NCBI RefSeq assembly: GCF_037892425.1
Contig: NZ_JBBKTT010000001.1
Coordinates: 1-64,000 of the forward strand
Direction: 5' to 3'
Length of the DNA: 64,000 bases
Source: Lacibacter sp. H375
GTDB lineage: Bacteria; Bacteroidota; Bacteroidia; Chitinophagales; Chitinophagaceae
Part shown: positions 52,709 through 63,001 of the stretch, in pieces
How the letters are laid out: every line of letters begins with the position of its first letter
Position numbering within the stretch: position 1 is the stretch's first letter
Notes under the pieces: generated by a model
What the model saw: only the letters and a program-made list of their open reading frames with translations
What the model was told of the DNA's origin: nothing
The model's database searches: none
Position numbers and translations under genes: made by a program

Positions 52709-53362
52709 ATGAATAAAATATCCGTTTGTATAGTTGAAGATGTAACAGATATCCGTCAGGCACTGGAGCAGATCATTGAATTAAGTGAGAATTGCAGTTT
52801 GGCCGGATCTTTTTCATCTGGTGAAGAAGCGTTGGTAAAAATTCCTTTGATTAAACCAGATGTTGTGTTGATGGACATTGGCTTGGGTTCAACCAATGGT
52901 ATTGATCTCGTTAAGGAATTAAAGCCTCAACATCCTGAGATTTTGTACATGATGTGTACAGTATATGAAGAAGATGAAAAGATCTTTGATGCATTACGTG
53001 CAGGTGCAAGTGGTTATATTCTCAAAAAATCATCGCCTGCAAAATTGCTGGATGCAATTGGAGAATTGGTAGATGGTGGTGCCCCAATGAGCAGCCAGAT
53101 TGCATTGAAAGTAGTGAATGCTTTTAAAGATATGCCTGTACAGGAAACAATTGCATTGACTCCTGACAATGCCGATACTACAGTATTGACCCGCCGTGAA
53201 AAAATGATCTTAGAGAAACTGGCGCAGGGAAAAATTTACAAAGAGATCGGAAAAGAATTAGACATCAGTCCTGAAACTGTACGTAAACATGTATATCATA
53301 TTTACGAGAAACTGCACGTGAACAATCGTGTAGAAGCAGTCAATAAATTTTACGGAAGATAA
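52709..53362 (+). CDS. NarL/FixJ-type response regulator
   Basis: 217 residues. Receiver domain (1-125) with acidic residues ED10-11, phospho-acceptor Asp56 in DVVLMDIGLG, and Lys106-region in YILKKSSPA. The LuxR-type helix-turn-helix is LTRREKMILEKLAQGKIYKEIG then ISPETVRKHVYHIYEKLHVNNR near 155-205. No histidine kinase gene adjoins it, so it is an orphan regulator in this window. A TACC...GGTA dyad precedes it. Confidence 0.93.
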   Translation: MNKISVCIVEDVTDIRQALEQIIELSENCSLAGSFSSGEEALVKIPLIKPDVVLMDIGLGSTNGIDLVKELKPQHPEILYMMCTVYEEDEKIFDALRAGASGYILKKSSPAKLLDAIGELVDGGAPMSSQIALKVVNAFKDMPVQETIALTPDNADTTVLTRREKMILEKLAQGKIYKEIGKELDISPETVRKHVYHIYEKLHVNNRVEAVNKFYGR

Positions 53363-53380
53363 TTGAACTTTAATGATAAA

Positions 53381-53419
53381 AGAAAAGCCGTTGTACCAAT
53401 ACAACGGCTTTTCTTTTTA
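53381..53419. terminator. Bidirectional terminator, 15-bp stem
   Basis: AGAAAAGCCGTTGTA (53381-53395), loop CCAA, TACAACGGCTTTTCT (53400-53414), with T-rich ends both ways. It serves the response regulator and the convergent M1 peptidase gene. Confidence 0.92.
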
Positions 53420-53434
53420 TTCAAACGGAAGTGT

Positions 53435-55321
53435 TTACCACTTCAATTCCAGTCTATTATTCTTCCTGTCAACATCAGCCATACGATACGATGGGTCAAT
53501 TTCTGCAACAGTTAAATCCCTGAGTGGTTTATCAAACTCAATTACATAAGTAGGATGTGTCCATTTCCAAGCTGGATAAACTGTTCTTGCTATATTATTC
53601 TCAGCAGGTTTTTCTCCAAACATGAGATAACCGGGAACGTAATGTAATTGTTGTGTGCCGTCTTTAAATGTCAGTACAAGATCAATGGGCATGGGCATTT
53701 CATTCACACGCCTCAATCGAATTTTTGATTTGCCTCCTTCTTCCCACAAACTATCAATACCGTAGTCGATCGTTTTTGTACTGTTTACCCAATATTCTTT
53801 GTACCAGTCTAATTGCAGGCCACTCACTTTTTCAGCAATACGCATAAAATCATTTACGTTGGGATGTTTAAAACGCCATTGCTTATAATACTCCAGTAAA
53901 ATTTTGTCTCTTACTGTATCACCGGTGATATAACCTAACTGTGAAAGAAACACTGCGCCTTTTGAATAAGAAGCAATACTGTATGCAAAGTTGGTATTGA
54001 AATGATCAGCATGGGTTGTCATGGGTTCTTCCAAACGGCTTTTCACCAGGCTAAAATAACTGCTGTAATTATCTGCATGATACTTTGGCAATTTATCATC
54101 TTCATGCTTTGTTCCGCTACGCTTTGCCATCTCGCTGAAATAATAATTTGCAACAAGATCAGTTGCATAATCAGTAAAACCTTCATCCATCCATGCATAT
54201 AAACTTTCATTGGTGCCCATCAACATCTGGTACCAGGTGTGCATCCATTCATGAAATACTGTACCGAGCCCGGGGCCATTCAGCAATGTTGCCATAGGGT
54301 ATTCCATACCACCATCACCACCTTGAATAAATGAATATTGTTTGTAAGGATATGCACCGAAGTTTTTTGCAATGAACGGATAAACAATCTCAGCAGCATC
54401 AGCCACCTTCATCCATGCTTCATCATTCTTAGGATTGTTAGGTTGATAATTATAAAACACATGAAGTGTTGGACCATTCTTCACCTGCCGAACAATATGT
54501 TTGTATTCAGCATCAGCTGCCCAAACAAAATCGTGCACATTAGGCGCAGTAAACTTCCACGTTAGTTTATCACCTGCAGGACGAACAACTTTTGCTCCCG
54601 CAGCTTCATACCCATGTCCTATTTGGTTTGCATTGATTAGATAACCCGTGCCACCAATAATGAAATTTTTATCGATGGTAATGTTTACATCAAAATCGCC
54701 CCACACGCCATAAAACTCACGGGCAACATATGGGTTAGGATGCCAGCCATCCGCATCATACTCACATAACTTGGGATACCATTGCGACATTGAAAATTTT
54801 ACACCATTTGCTGCATCTCTTCCACTACGACGAACCTGCAAAGGAACCTGCGCATCCCACTCCATTTCAAGCATTACTTTTTGCTTTGGCAAAACAGGCT
54901 TGCTGAGTTTTACTTCAAGAATGGTCTCATGTTCGGTTATTGTTTGTGCAACTCCATTCAATTTCAGCGATTTTATTTTCTGGTAACCGATCTCATTCTC
55001 TTTTAAGTTAAGAATGCGATCCCTTACACGTGCATCCCAATCGGGCCGGCCGCCAACTTTTGCTTTGCCTAATTCCCTGCTGCGGGCATCCATCATACTG
55101 TTTGGCTGAAACGCATTCCAGTAAACATGATAAAACAATTTATCTAGCGTATCAGGAGAGTTATTTGTGTATTCAAGTTTCTGTTTACCAGTGTAACGAT
55201 TAGTGGTTACATCCATATCAATATCCATCACGTATTTCACCCGTTGTTGCCAACGATTGGGCTGGGCATATAGTTCAAATGTGGTACAGACAATAGCTAC
55301 GATCAAAACAATATTCTTCAT
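53435..55321 (-). CDS. M1 family metallopeptidase, exported
   Basis: 628 residues from ATG 55321 (MKNIVLIVAIVCTTFELYAQ, signal peptide); a TTG at 55327 adds two residues. Zinc site HEWMHTWYQ (HExxH near residue 360) with the third ligand Glu in AWMDEGFTDYATD, and the substrate motif GGMEYP just before it. It is a gluzincin aminopeptidase-like enzyme expected in the periplasm or cell surface. The last 100 residues form a beta-rich domain. It is bounded by a terminator on one side and 70 bases from the eCIS ATPase gene on the other. Confidence 0.92.
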   Translation of the reverse strand: MKNIVLIVAIVCTTFELYAQPNRWQQRVKYVMDIDMDVTTNRYTGKQKLEYTNNSPDTLDKLFYHVYWNAFQPNSMMDARSRELGKAKVGGRPDWDARVRDRILNLKENEIGYQKIKSLKLNGVAQTITEHETILEVKLSKPVLPKQKVMLEMEWDAQVPLQVRRSGRDAANGVKFSMSQWYPKLCEYDADGWHPNPYVAREFYGVWGDFDVNITIDKNFIIGGTGYLINANQIGHGYEAAGAKVVRPAGDKLTWKFTAPNVHDFVWAADAEYKHIVRQVKNGPTLHVFYNYQPNNPKNDEAWMKVADAAEIVYPFIAKNFGAYPYKQYSFIQGGDGGMEYPMATLLNGPGLGTVFHEWMHTWYQMLMGTNESLYAWMDEGFTDYATDLVANYYFSEMAKRSGTKHEDDKLPKYHADNYSSYFSLVKSRLEEPMTTHADHFNTNFAYSIASYSKGAVFLSQLGYITGDTVRDKILLEYYKQWRFKHPNVNDFMRIAEKVSGLQLDWYKEYWVNSTKTIDYGIDSLWEEGGKSKIRLRRVNEMPMPIDLVLTFKDGTQQLHYVPGYLMFGEKPAENNIARTVYPAWKWTHPTYVIEFDKPLRDLTVAEIDPSYRMADVDRKNNRLELKW

Positions 55322-55391
55322 GCTCAAAATTTTGAGCCGTAAATATCCTGAAAAATACTGTTCAGAAAAGCTTAAATGATGAGCGGAGCAA

Positions 55392-56744
55392 CTAAGCCGA
55401 CTTTTCTTCTTTCATCAGCTCTTTACGAATACCATCCAGCAGATCCGCCTGCTGCAGCTCAGTTGTATTGCGGGCATAGCATTGCAAAACGGCAAATTGC
55501 ACAGCGTTGAGGATGGAAGCGCCAGTGAGCTCATATTTATCAGCCAATTGATACAGATCCACAGAACCATTTGAAGTGAGACTATCAGGCAACGATTTTT
55601 GCCAAAGCACATAACGTTCATGAGCATTCGGGATGGGAAAATGAATAACCGCATGAAACCTTCTTACAAATGCATCATCAAGATTATGCCTGAAATTAGA
55701 TGCGAGGATCATCAAACCGGGATAATCTTCCACACGTTGCAACAGATAAGATATTTCCTGGTTGGCATACTTATCATGTGATGACTGCACATTGGTGCGT
55801 TTGCCAAACAAAGCATCTGCTTCATCAAAAAATAAGATCCAGTCTTTGCTTTCTGCCCGTTTGAAAACACTCTCCAGGTTTTTTTCTGTTTCGCCAATGT
55901 ATTTTGATACCACTTGCGAAAGATCGATACGATACACTTCTTTCTCAAACTGCTTCCCGATTAAACCAGCCGTTAATGTTTTACCTGTTCCTGATGGACC
56001 ATAAAACAACACCCGGTAACCGGGTTTTATTTTCCGTTTTAGATTTTCATCGGCCGATATTTTGTGATGATGTTTTAACCATGTAACGATATCTGCTACC
56101 TGTTGCGAAGTTTTGTTAGGTAACACAAGATCGTTCCAGTTCATTTGTGTAGTGATACGTTTGGCAGGAAAGTCTAATCCAAAGCGTGGCGCTGATTCCC
56201 GACCCAACAATATTTTATCAACTACATCCTGCGCAAGAATAATGCGGCCACTCATAACCGGCTCACCTTCTTTCACAGGTTCTAACCACAGAATACTTTC
56301 ACGGAAAAAGAAATGATCTTCTGAAAAATAGAATTGTACTTTTAAACGATCTTCAACTGAAGTGCCTGCAAGAACAAACTGTACAGTTTCACCCGTTGGT
56401 AACATACTCCTGTGATTGGTTGCTTTAACACCGCCAAACTCTGCAAAATCGCCACCACCCGGTAATTGTTCCTGTATGATGCTTTCAAAAAAATTAGGGC
56501 TTACATGTGGTACTAATGCAAGCATCAGGATGATCCACTCATCCGGGTGTTGCAAGTGCGGAATATGTTTCCCGATCTCTTCGTTATACAACTCACCATT
56601 AAACTGTTGCGCCAACCATTGATGAAAAGGAAACAACTGCTCATTAAAATGCGCTTGTATGCGTTGCGAAATAATGATCCTGAGATCGGAAAGTGCAGAA
56701 TCAAGCGATGAAGTGTGGATGTTTTTATGTAAGGTGTAAAGCAT
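55392..56744 (-). CDS. AAA+ ATPase of an extracellular contractile injection system
   Basis: 450 residues. The N-terminal 200 residues are a helical/beta region without known domain; the AAA+ core has Walker A GPSGTGKT near 247-254, Walker B ILFFDEADALFGKR near 302-315, and the sensor/arginine-finger segment LASNFRHNLDDAFVRRFH. It matches the Afp15/Pvc15-type ATPase encoded at the end of eCIS clusters, thought to assist tail-sheath or tube assembly or disassembly. The neighbouring DUF4157 and tape-measure genes support this. Confidence 0.85.
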   Translation of the reverse strand: MLYTLHKNIHTSSLDSALSDLRIIISQRIQAHFNEQLFPFHQWLAQQFNGELYNEEIGKHIPHLQHPDEWIILMLALVPHVSPNFFESIIQEQLPGGGDFAEFGGVKATNHRSMLPTGETVQFVLAGTSVEDRLKVQFYFSEDHFFFRESILWLEPVKEGEPVMSGRIILAQDVVDKILLGRESAPRFGLDFPAKRITTQMNWNDLVLPNKTSQQVADIVTWLKHHHKISADENLKRKIKPGYRVLFYGPSGTGKTLTAGLIGKQFEKEVYRIDLSQVVSKYIGETEKNLESVFKRAESKDWILFFDEADALFGKRTNVQSSHDKYANQEISYLLQRVEDYPGLMILASNFRHNLDDAFVRRFHAVIHFPIPNAHERYVLWQKSLPDSLTSNGSVDLYQLADKYELTGASILNAVQFAVLQCYARNTTELQQADLLDGIRKELMKEEKSA

Positions 56745-56765
56745 TCTTAAAGATAATTAATTTAC

Positions 56766-57734
56766 TCAAGGAGTCATAGGTGTGCCCACCATATCTGTAT
56801 GCGTTTCGCTATGCGAACTCATATCAGCATAATAAGTACTTACATCGCTGTTAAATGTACGCATGGCAGCATTGTATTGCCTGATGGTTGCTGGCACTTC
56901 AAGTGTAAATTGTGGTAATGGGTTTTGTGCAATATAATCCTGGTAGTCCTGCCCATGACTTCCTTCATGAAAACCCAGTGTTGTATTGCCGGCTGCAATA
57001 TCTGCCGCAGTTGTGCCTCTGCCATAAGCAGAGGTATCAGAGGAAGAAGCCCTTGTTCCATAAAATGTTTTGATGTATAATGTATACGAAAGTGTTACCG
57101 AGGTAACACGCCTGCTTCTTCCTCTCCCTGTGTAAGTTGGTATTACCCTTGGCCGCAAACTAGCGGCTGTTACTGCACCTGTTCTGTTTACTCTGATACG
57201 CCGACCATGAAATGTAACCGTTGTGCCTCTTCTTAATGTTTGATCCGGCTCAACCACCAGGTTTACACTGTTCACTGTAAATGTTGCAATGTCTGTACGA
57301 GGATCAACAACAGCAGTTGCAGGTACGGGTGTAGAACGTTGCGGCTGAATGTAACCATCAGCAACAGTACCCTGCTTACTTTGCATGACATGTGCTAACT
57401 CATGTGCCAGTAATTTTTTCCCTTCAAAAGAATGCGGATTGTATTCATTCCTGTTGAAGACAATACTGTTGCCAACAGTATATGCTTTTGCATCAAGATC
57501 ATTTGCAGATACTTCCGCTTCTGTACCGGTATGAATTTTTACATCCGAGAAGTCATAACCGAAACGGGCTTTGAAGAAATGATTTGAATCATGTGATAAG
57601 CTTGATGCATTTGTGCTTTTGAAAAATGCTGTTGCTTGGCCCACATCTTCTGAACTTTTGTTTGCTGATTGAATGGAAGTAGGTTTTGTGGCTTTAGTTG
57701 CAATTTGCCTTTTCCCTCTACGTATTTTCTTCAT
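56766..57734 (-). CDS. DUF4157 (eCIS core) protein with second HExxH motif
   Basis: 322 residues. A basic, disordered N-terminus is followed by the DUF4157 domain (about 45-120): FFKARFGYDFSDVKIHTGTEAE, AYTVGNSIVFNRNEYNPHS and LLAHELAHVMQSKQG. The second half is beta-rich and ends with GFHEGSHGQDYQDYI, a further HExxH motif, resembling DUF922-type predicted proteases. DUF4157 proteins are candidate effectors or loading factors of contractile injection systems. Metallopeptidase activity is inferred from the two HExxH motifs only. Confidence 0.82.
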   Translation of the reverse strand: MKKIRRGKRQIATKATKPTSIQSANKSSEDVGQATAFFKSTNASSLSHDSNHFFKARFGYDFSDVKIHTGTEAEVSANDLDAKAYTVGNSIVFNRNEYNPHSFEGKKLLAHELAHVMQSKQGTVADGYIQPQRSTPVPATAVVDPRTDIATFTVNSVNLVVEPDQTLRRGTTVTFHGRRIRVNRTGAVTAASLRPRVIPTYTGRGRSRRVTSVTLSYTLYIKTFYGTRASSSDTSAYGRGTTAADIAAGNTTLGFHEGSHGQDYQDYIAQNPLPQFTLEVPATIRQYNAAMRTFNSDVSTYYADMSSHSETHTDMVGTPMTP

Positions 57735-57743
57735 ACTCTTTAT

Positions 57744-60700
57744 TTATAGATAGTATTGACCCTGAATGTCATTTGTAATTGTACGGTTGATATTGTGATC
57801 GGATGTAACAACTTCTTCTCCTACCGATGGATCTATTTCCTTGATTGTACACACGAATGTGGTTGGCACAAATTTTTCAGCCTCGAGAATTTGTTTCACA
57901 TCAGTTAACTGCCCAACGCTATATGCATTTAGGTAAGTATAATCAGACGGCACAACAGGAGCAGCACCTAAAGGGGCATTTTTAAAAGCAATCAAACTGT
58001 CTACAATATTTATCAGGGCAGCATTTTGACTTCTGCTGTAATTAGCTGTAACAACATAAATAAACCCTTTTCCATTTTCACTTAATGGTCCTTTCAATCT
58101 TGTTTCAACTGCCGTCTCATGCGATCCAGAGCCATACCAATCCCTATTGTTCGCTTGCTGCGATAATATAGATAAGTTACTCCAGGTATCACCAGGGCCG
58201 CCCAGATTATCATTTAACAAGTGCGCTCTGATGTAAAATGTATCCTTACTTCCCATACTTGTCTTTCGCTTACGAAGAGCATCCCAATTTCCGCCACCAA
58301 CAGATGGCTGACCACCTGTTGTTGCCGGATTACCATCTACTATTCTAACACGCATTGAAGAGCCAAATCCGCCATGTACACCACCATATCTTGGAGCTTC
58401 TGATGTTAACAATGCACCTGAGGTTTCTCTTATCAACTCAGCTATTTCCGGACCGATTATTTCAAGAATCGCTTGAATCTTTTGTTGCTTATCATCTTCG
58501 GACATAGTAGTGTTAGCTATTAAACCGTCTACCTGCTGTAACATTGAAACAAGACCTGCTTTTATTGGATTTAGCTTACTTTGTTTCTTTACAGGAATAA
58601 CAATACTATTAATGAAATCTCCAAAAACAACTGGTGTTGATGCCATCATCATTTTTCTACTTCCTTTATTGAAGTAAAGTGTATGCGTTTCACCTTTTCG
58701 AACACTCACTTTTTTCTTTAGCCCAACCCATCCCATAATTTTTGCACCAACTTGTTTCACTTTCTCTTTGCCCTGCTTCACCTTCTCCTTCGCCCAATCT
58801 TTTGCATTATTAATACCACCTTTTACTTTCTTCACCAGTTTATCAAGCCCTAGTTTTTTGGAGAAGGCAATGGCTTTATCCAATACCCAATCAATTGCCT
58901 TGTTGATAGGTGTCTGTACAGCTTTAATAATCTTCTGTACTTTCTCAGTTATGCCATTTAACCCAAGTAATGCTGCTAGGAAACCAAGTGTGACAGGGAT
59001 CATTTTTGCCAATGCATCTTCTACCATCTTTGCTGCCTGACCTAAACTTCCTTCAACGATCAATGCAACAGAATCAATGACAGCATTTACTAAATCCATG
59101 ATCTGTTTGCCTCGCTCAACAAAGAACATCACTATATCATAAATGAGTTTACATGCTTTGATAAATGCACCTGCTGGATTCATTAGCCCGATCACCCATG
59201 TAATTCCTGCTTTAATGATTTTCTCAACTAAGAAATCCTGGATGGCATCCATTACCATCACCTGCAGGTTGCCCACTTTTTCTTTGATGTATCGCCACAG
59301 TCCCGGCAAACCTTCTTTGATGATGATCTGGAAAATATCAAACACTTCTTCCAAAGCTGCTACCACAGGTTCACCCATTTTCAACACTGCACGTTGGCGG
59401 ATATTCGTCCATGTTAGACCGATGATCTGCATTACAAAATGGAAGATGCCCGGCAGATCCCATTTATCAGGAAGTTGCAAACCAGGCGGCATATTACCAA
59501 GCAGCCAGGCGATCAATCCCTTCTTCATGTGATCCATGATGTTCTTCACAAAATTGTCGAGCCCCATTTTCACTGCTGCAATAAGATTGCTGAGGAAACC
59601 AATCGGATCTTTAATGATCTTACCAATAACATGTGCCACTTTCGCCAAAGTTTCCAGCAACATATCTTTTAACCGGAGTATGGCTTTGATCACACCAGCT
59701 ATTGCATCAACCGCTTTGCTTAGCCAACCTTGTTTTTCACTCTTGATCTTATCAAATGTTTCCTGCAACTTTTCTACATTCTTCACATAACGGTCGCCAA
59801 GTTTTTCCACTAACTCATCATGTTTTGCGTGTACGCTTTGTTCCAGTTCATCAAATTTTCCACCGATATCTGTTTTGGCTTCTTCACCAATTTTTTGCAT
59901 TTCTGGTGTTAAGCTGTTCCAATATTCATCAATTGCTTTTTTCCCCTCATCAATTGCTGTAATAGCTGCATTGAGTTCTGTTTCAACTTTCGATGCAATG
60001 GAATTGATTGAAGTATTCATTGCATTCATGAATGTTGCTTTCTCTTCACGGAATATTTTTCCAATTTCCGGCGACAGTCCACCACGCATATAATCACCAA
60101 CTGTGTCATCAACCGTTGTAATACCATAGTGATCATCTAAACGTCGATGTACATTCCGTTCAAACACTGTATTGGCTGCATTGGCTGCTGTATCAAATTC
60201 AGTAATGACGTTTGTTTCTAAATTAGTAAGCAGTGTGGTAACCTTTTCTTTTGTTTCGTTATAGATACGTTGAAGATTACCGGCAATTTCTTTCCGCTTT
60301 TCTTCATCTTTTGTTTTGGTGTTGTTTTTACCTTCATCAACTTTTGCCAATGCGCCTGCTCTGCCCTCATGCATCTCCGTTAGTTTTCCTGCAACTGTCG
60401 CTTTCGCCTGGTCTTCAGCTTTTGCAATTTGCGGCTGCTCCTTGGCTCTATATTCTGCCGGTGCATTGCGTGCCTGTGTTTGTGCTTCCTGTTTGCTGGA
60501 AAGTGCTTCACCAAATGTTGGTTCATTTGAATTTGCCAGTTGCTCTTCTGTAACATCGCTCTCTGCCATTTGATCATCTAACGACTGTGCATCTTTCTCC
60601 ATCGAAATTTCTTCGTCTGTCTTCGGCTTTGGCGCTGCTGCTTCAGCTTTGGGAATATGCGGTTTCTTACCCGCATCTTCTGGCTGCATGTCTGCAGTCT

Positions 60701-62909
60701 CTTTTGGCTTTACTCCCTCTTCTGATGGTGGAGCAGAAGTTGTTGTTTCAATGGCATTACCGGCTTTTTTCTTTTCCTCTTTCACATCTGTCTTCATTCC
60801 GTCTTTTGCTTCACTCATTGCTTTTTCTGCCTTGCTTGGATGTTCGTAACGATCAACTGTTTCGTTATCATCTTTTGGCAATGCACCTTCTATGCGATCA
60901 TTCAATTGTTTTTTAAATGCATCTGCATTGAATTTCTGTTTGTCCTGCAATTCCATTTCGTTCACCTTATGAAACTGCGCCTGGCTGCTTTTATCTAAGT
61001 CAACTGGTATTGCAGATGCAAGTTGTGCCGCATCGGCTTTCGATTTCGGTGTATCATGTGTTTTTTGTTTTGATTTTACTGAACCAGCCTGCTGCATGAT
61101 CTGCTGATAAGCAGGATCTTCTTCCGGTGTTTTAGGTGATGTTGGAATCACTTCTGCCTTTACTTCTACCGTCCCTTCTTTTGTTTCTTCTGCCGGAACA
61201 ACCGCAGAGGCTTCGTCTGTTACAGGAGCAGGCATTTCTGCTACAGTTGTTTCAGCGGGTGTGTATGGTTTTATTTCAGCAGCTGTTGAAGCAGGGGCTG
61301 ATAAATATGAAGTTGACGATGCACCTGCATCGCTCATAATTTTATTGATCTCTTCAGGAGTCAGTGCTTCCGGATTTTGCGGCAGCTGTTCCTCCAGTCC
61401 ATACAATGGATTAAAGAATAATTTCCACACACTCATCGATTGTGAACGTTGTTGTACCTGTGCACCAAGATTATCTTCACCAGCCGTGTTACCATCAACT
61501 GTATTCACCGTTGCATTCTTTGCACCACCTGTTGCGTTTTCTACAATTGCATAGTGATGGTATGGCGGACCTTTATATGCAATATCACCGGCACGTGGTG
61601 TATAACCGGGAGGATATGCAGACTTGATATCAACTGCAGCTTGTCCCAATTTCCATTTCTTCATTGGAATGCCACCCTTGTTCAATGCCCAGAATGTAAA
61701 GATGCCGCACCAGCTAGGCATTGCATCACGCATTACTGCCGGGCCGGTTGGATCCAAAGGATTCATTCCTTTGGCTTCTTTCTTATACCTGATATTATCA
61801 ATGTGAACGCTTCCTGTTTTGTATGGTTGATTACCTTCAAGTATTGCTTCATCACCCATGGCTGTTTTAAAATATTCCACCAATCGATCTGCACCAACTC
61901 GCAAACCATCTGGTGTTGTTTGCGATGCATTTACTTTTCCTATTTGTGATTTTGCATGATGAACTGCACGTATTAATTCAGGCCGTGGTTCTGCAGTAAG
62001 TTGTTGTGGTTCTGTTTTGGTTTGAACAAAAGGAGATGTGGCAGGGCTTTTTGCCTTGCGATGAAGTGTTGCGGCACCTTGCTGAATAGTGTGCGTTAAC
62101 TCATGGGCAAGCAACGAACCTCCGGATGAAGTATGAGGATTATACTTTCCGTGATTAAAATAAATATCATTACCATGTGTAAATGCCTGTGCATTGATAT
62201 TGCTGCTGAGTTGTGCCGATGTGTTATTGTTGTGAATACGCACCGAGCTGAAATCAGCACCAAACCTGTTTTGCATATTATGCAATACACTATGGTTCAA
62301 AGGAGCACCTTGTCCTTTGCTTTGTTGTAATTGTGATGAGAACGTGGATGTGTGAGTTGTTGGTGGGCCACGTTCCTTGCGATGAATGACTGCCGCACTG
62401 CAGCAGTTGCTATCTGCAAATCGTTGAATGGTTTCTTCCTGTTCTTCTTCTTTTCGTTGTACTGTTTCTTCTTGCTCCTCTTCTGCTTCTTTACGCATCA
62501 ACCCGGCACTATATAATTTTGGTTGAACAGTTTCTTCATTTACTTCACCCGGTTCTTCACTTCTCATCACTAAACTGCCACCGGCATTCACAATCATTTT
62601 TGGCTGGATCATTTCTTCCTGCTCATCTTCCTTACGTTGCAATTCATCTTCTTTCTTTTCTGCGATTGATGGCACAGCTGCATCAGGCATACGCATAACC
62701 TTATCAGCCGTTTCGTCGGCTTCTTTTTCCAATGGATCGTTCGGCTGACTGATATTTAATTTGGCCTGAACTGTTGAATTGAAAAATGATGGATTTGTTT
62801 TTGAACTAAAAAAACTCTCCTCACCTGCTTTCCTGAAGAAAGAAGTTTTGTCTGCAGTTGCTTTTACAGCACCTGCAGGTTTGGATGTTTTTTCAGCCGA
62901 TGTAAACAA
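57744..62909 (-). CDS. Giant DUF4157 eCIS effector candidate with amidase-like and nuclease-like modules
   Basis: 1721 residues. TTG 62909 is used: a stop lies nine codons upstream and no ATG or GTG is available before residue 80. Layout by eye: disordered acidic N-terminus with (E/Q)EETVQRK repeats (1-180); DUF4157 domain with HELTH (about 190-275); CHAP/NlpC-like module with SWCGIFTFWAL near 399 and HHYAIVE near 452; long Lys/Glu/Ala coiled region (about 570-1030); hydrophobic helical stretch (about 1060-1400) like toxin translocation regions; basic linker; C-terminal domain with FYIRAHLLNDNLGGPGDTW and SNLSILSQQANN (about 1556-1590), resembling beta-beta-alpha metal nucleases. No immunity gene was recognised next to it. 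Confidence 0.82.
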   Translation of the reverse strand: MFTSAEKTSKPAGAVKATADKTSFFRKAGEESFFSSKTNPSFFNSTVQAKLNISQPNDPLEKEADETADKVMRMPDAAVPSIAEKKEDELQRKEDEQEEMIQPKMIVNAGGSLVMRSEEPGEVNEETVQPKLYSAGLMRKEAEEEQEETVQRKEEEQEETIQRFADSNCCSAAVIHRKERGPPTTHTSTFSSQLQQSKGQGAPLNHSVLHNMQNRFGADFSSVRIHNNNTSAQLSSNINAQAFTHGNDIYFNHGKYNPHTSSGGSLLAHELTHTIQQGAATLHRKAKSPATSPFVQTKTEPQQLTAEPRPELIRAVHHAKSQIGKVNASQTTPDGLRVGADRLVEYFKTAMGDEAILEGNQPYKTGSVHIDNIRYKKEAKGMNPLDPTGPAVMRDAMPSWCGIFTFWALNKGGIPMKKWKLGQAAVDIKSAYPPGYTPRAGDIAYKGPPYHHYAIVENATGGAKNATVNTVDGNTAGEDNLGAQVQQRSQSMSVWKLFFNPLYGLEEQLPQNPEALTPEEINKIMSDAGASSTSYLSAPASTAAEIKPYTPAETTVAEMPAPVTDEASAVVPAEETKEGTVEVKAEVIPTSPKTPEEDPAYQQIMQQAGSVKSKQKTHDTPKSKADAAQLASAIPVDLDKSSQAQFHKVNEMELQDKQKFNADAFKKQLNDRIEGALPKDDNETVDRYEHPSKAEKAMSEAKDGMKTDVKEEKKKAGNAIETTTSAPPSEEGVKPKETADMQPEDAGKKPHIPKAEAAAPKPKTDEEISMEKDAQSLDDQMAESDVTEEQLANSNEPTFGEALSSKQEAQTQARNAPAEYRAKEQPQIAKAEDQAKATVAGKLTEMHEGRAGALAKVDEGKNNTKTKDEEKRKEIAGNLQRIYNETKEKVTTLLTNLETNVITEFDTAANAANTVFERNVHRRLDDHYGITTVDDTVGDYMRGGLSPEIGKIFREEKATFMNAMNTSINSIASKVETELNAAITAIDEGKKAIDEYWNSLTPEMQKIGEEAKTDIGGKFDELEQSVHAKHDELVEKLGDRYVKNVEKLQETFDKIKSEKQGWLSKAVDAIAGVIKAILRLKDMLLETLAKVAHVIGKIIKDPIGFLSNLIAAVKMGLDNFVKNIMDHMKKGLIAWLLGNMPPGLQLPDKWDLPGIFHFVMQIIGLTWTNIRQRAVLKMGEPVVAALEEVFDIFQIIIKEGLPGLWRYIKEKVGNLQVMVMDAIQDFLVEKIIKAGITWVIGLMNPAGAFIKACKLIYDIVMFFVERGKQIMDLVNAVIDSVALIVEGSLGQAAKMVEDALAKMIPVTLGFLAALLGLNGITEKVQKIIKAVQTPINKAIDWVLDKAIAFSKKLGLDKLVKKVKGGINNAKDWAKEKVKQGKEKVKQVGAKIMGWVGLKKKVSVRKGETHTLYFNKGSRKMMMASTPVVFGDFINSIVIPVKKQSKLNPIKAGLVSMLQQVDGLIANTTMSEDDKQQKIQAILEIIGPEIAELIRETSGALLTSEAPRYGGVHGGFGSSMRVRIVDGNPATTGGQPSVGGGNWDALRKRKTSMGSKDTFYIRAHLLNDNLGGPGDTWSNLSILSQQANNRDWYGSGSHETAVETRLKGPLSENGKGFIYVVTANYSRSQNAALINIVDSLIAFKNAPLGAAPVVPSDYTYLNAYSVGQLTDVKQILEAEKFVPTTFVCTIKEIDPSVGEEVVTSDHNINRTITNDIQGQYYL

Positions 62910-63001
62910 TTCTTTAAAATTGAATTTGAAAAATCAAACTATAATTAACCAATTATGATCCGTCCAACGGAGCGTACTCATCATTCATTACTCATCACTC
63001 A

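Noticed and set aside
59143-59532. 129-residue plus-strand open frame opposite the giant DUF4157 gene
   Set aside because: It lies wholly antisense within a well-supported gene whose codons read cleanly; its translation has no recognisable family or coherent signal.
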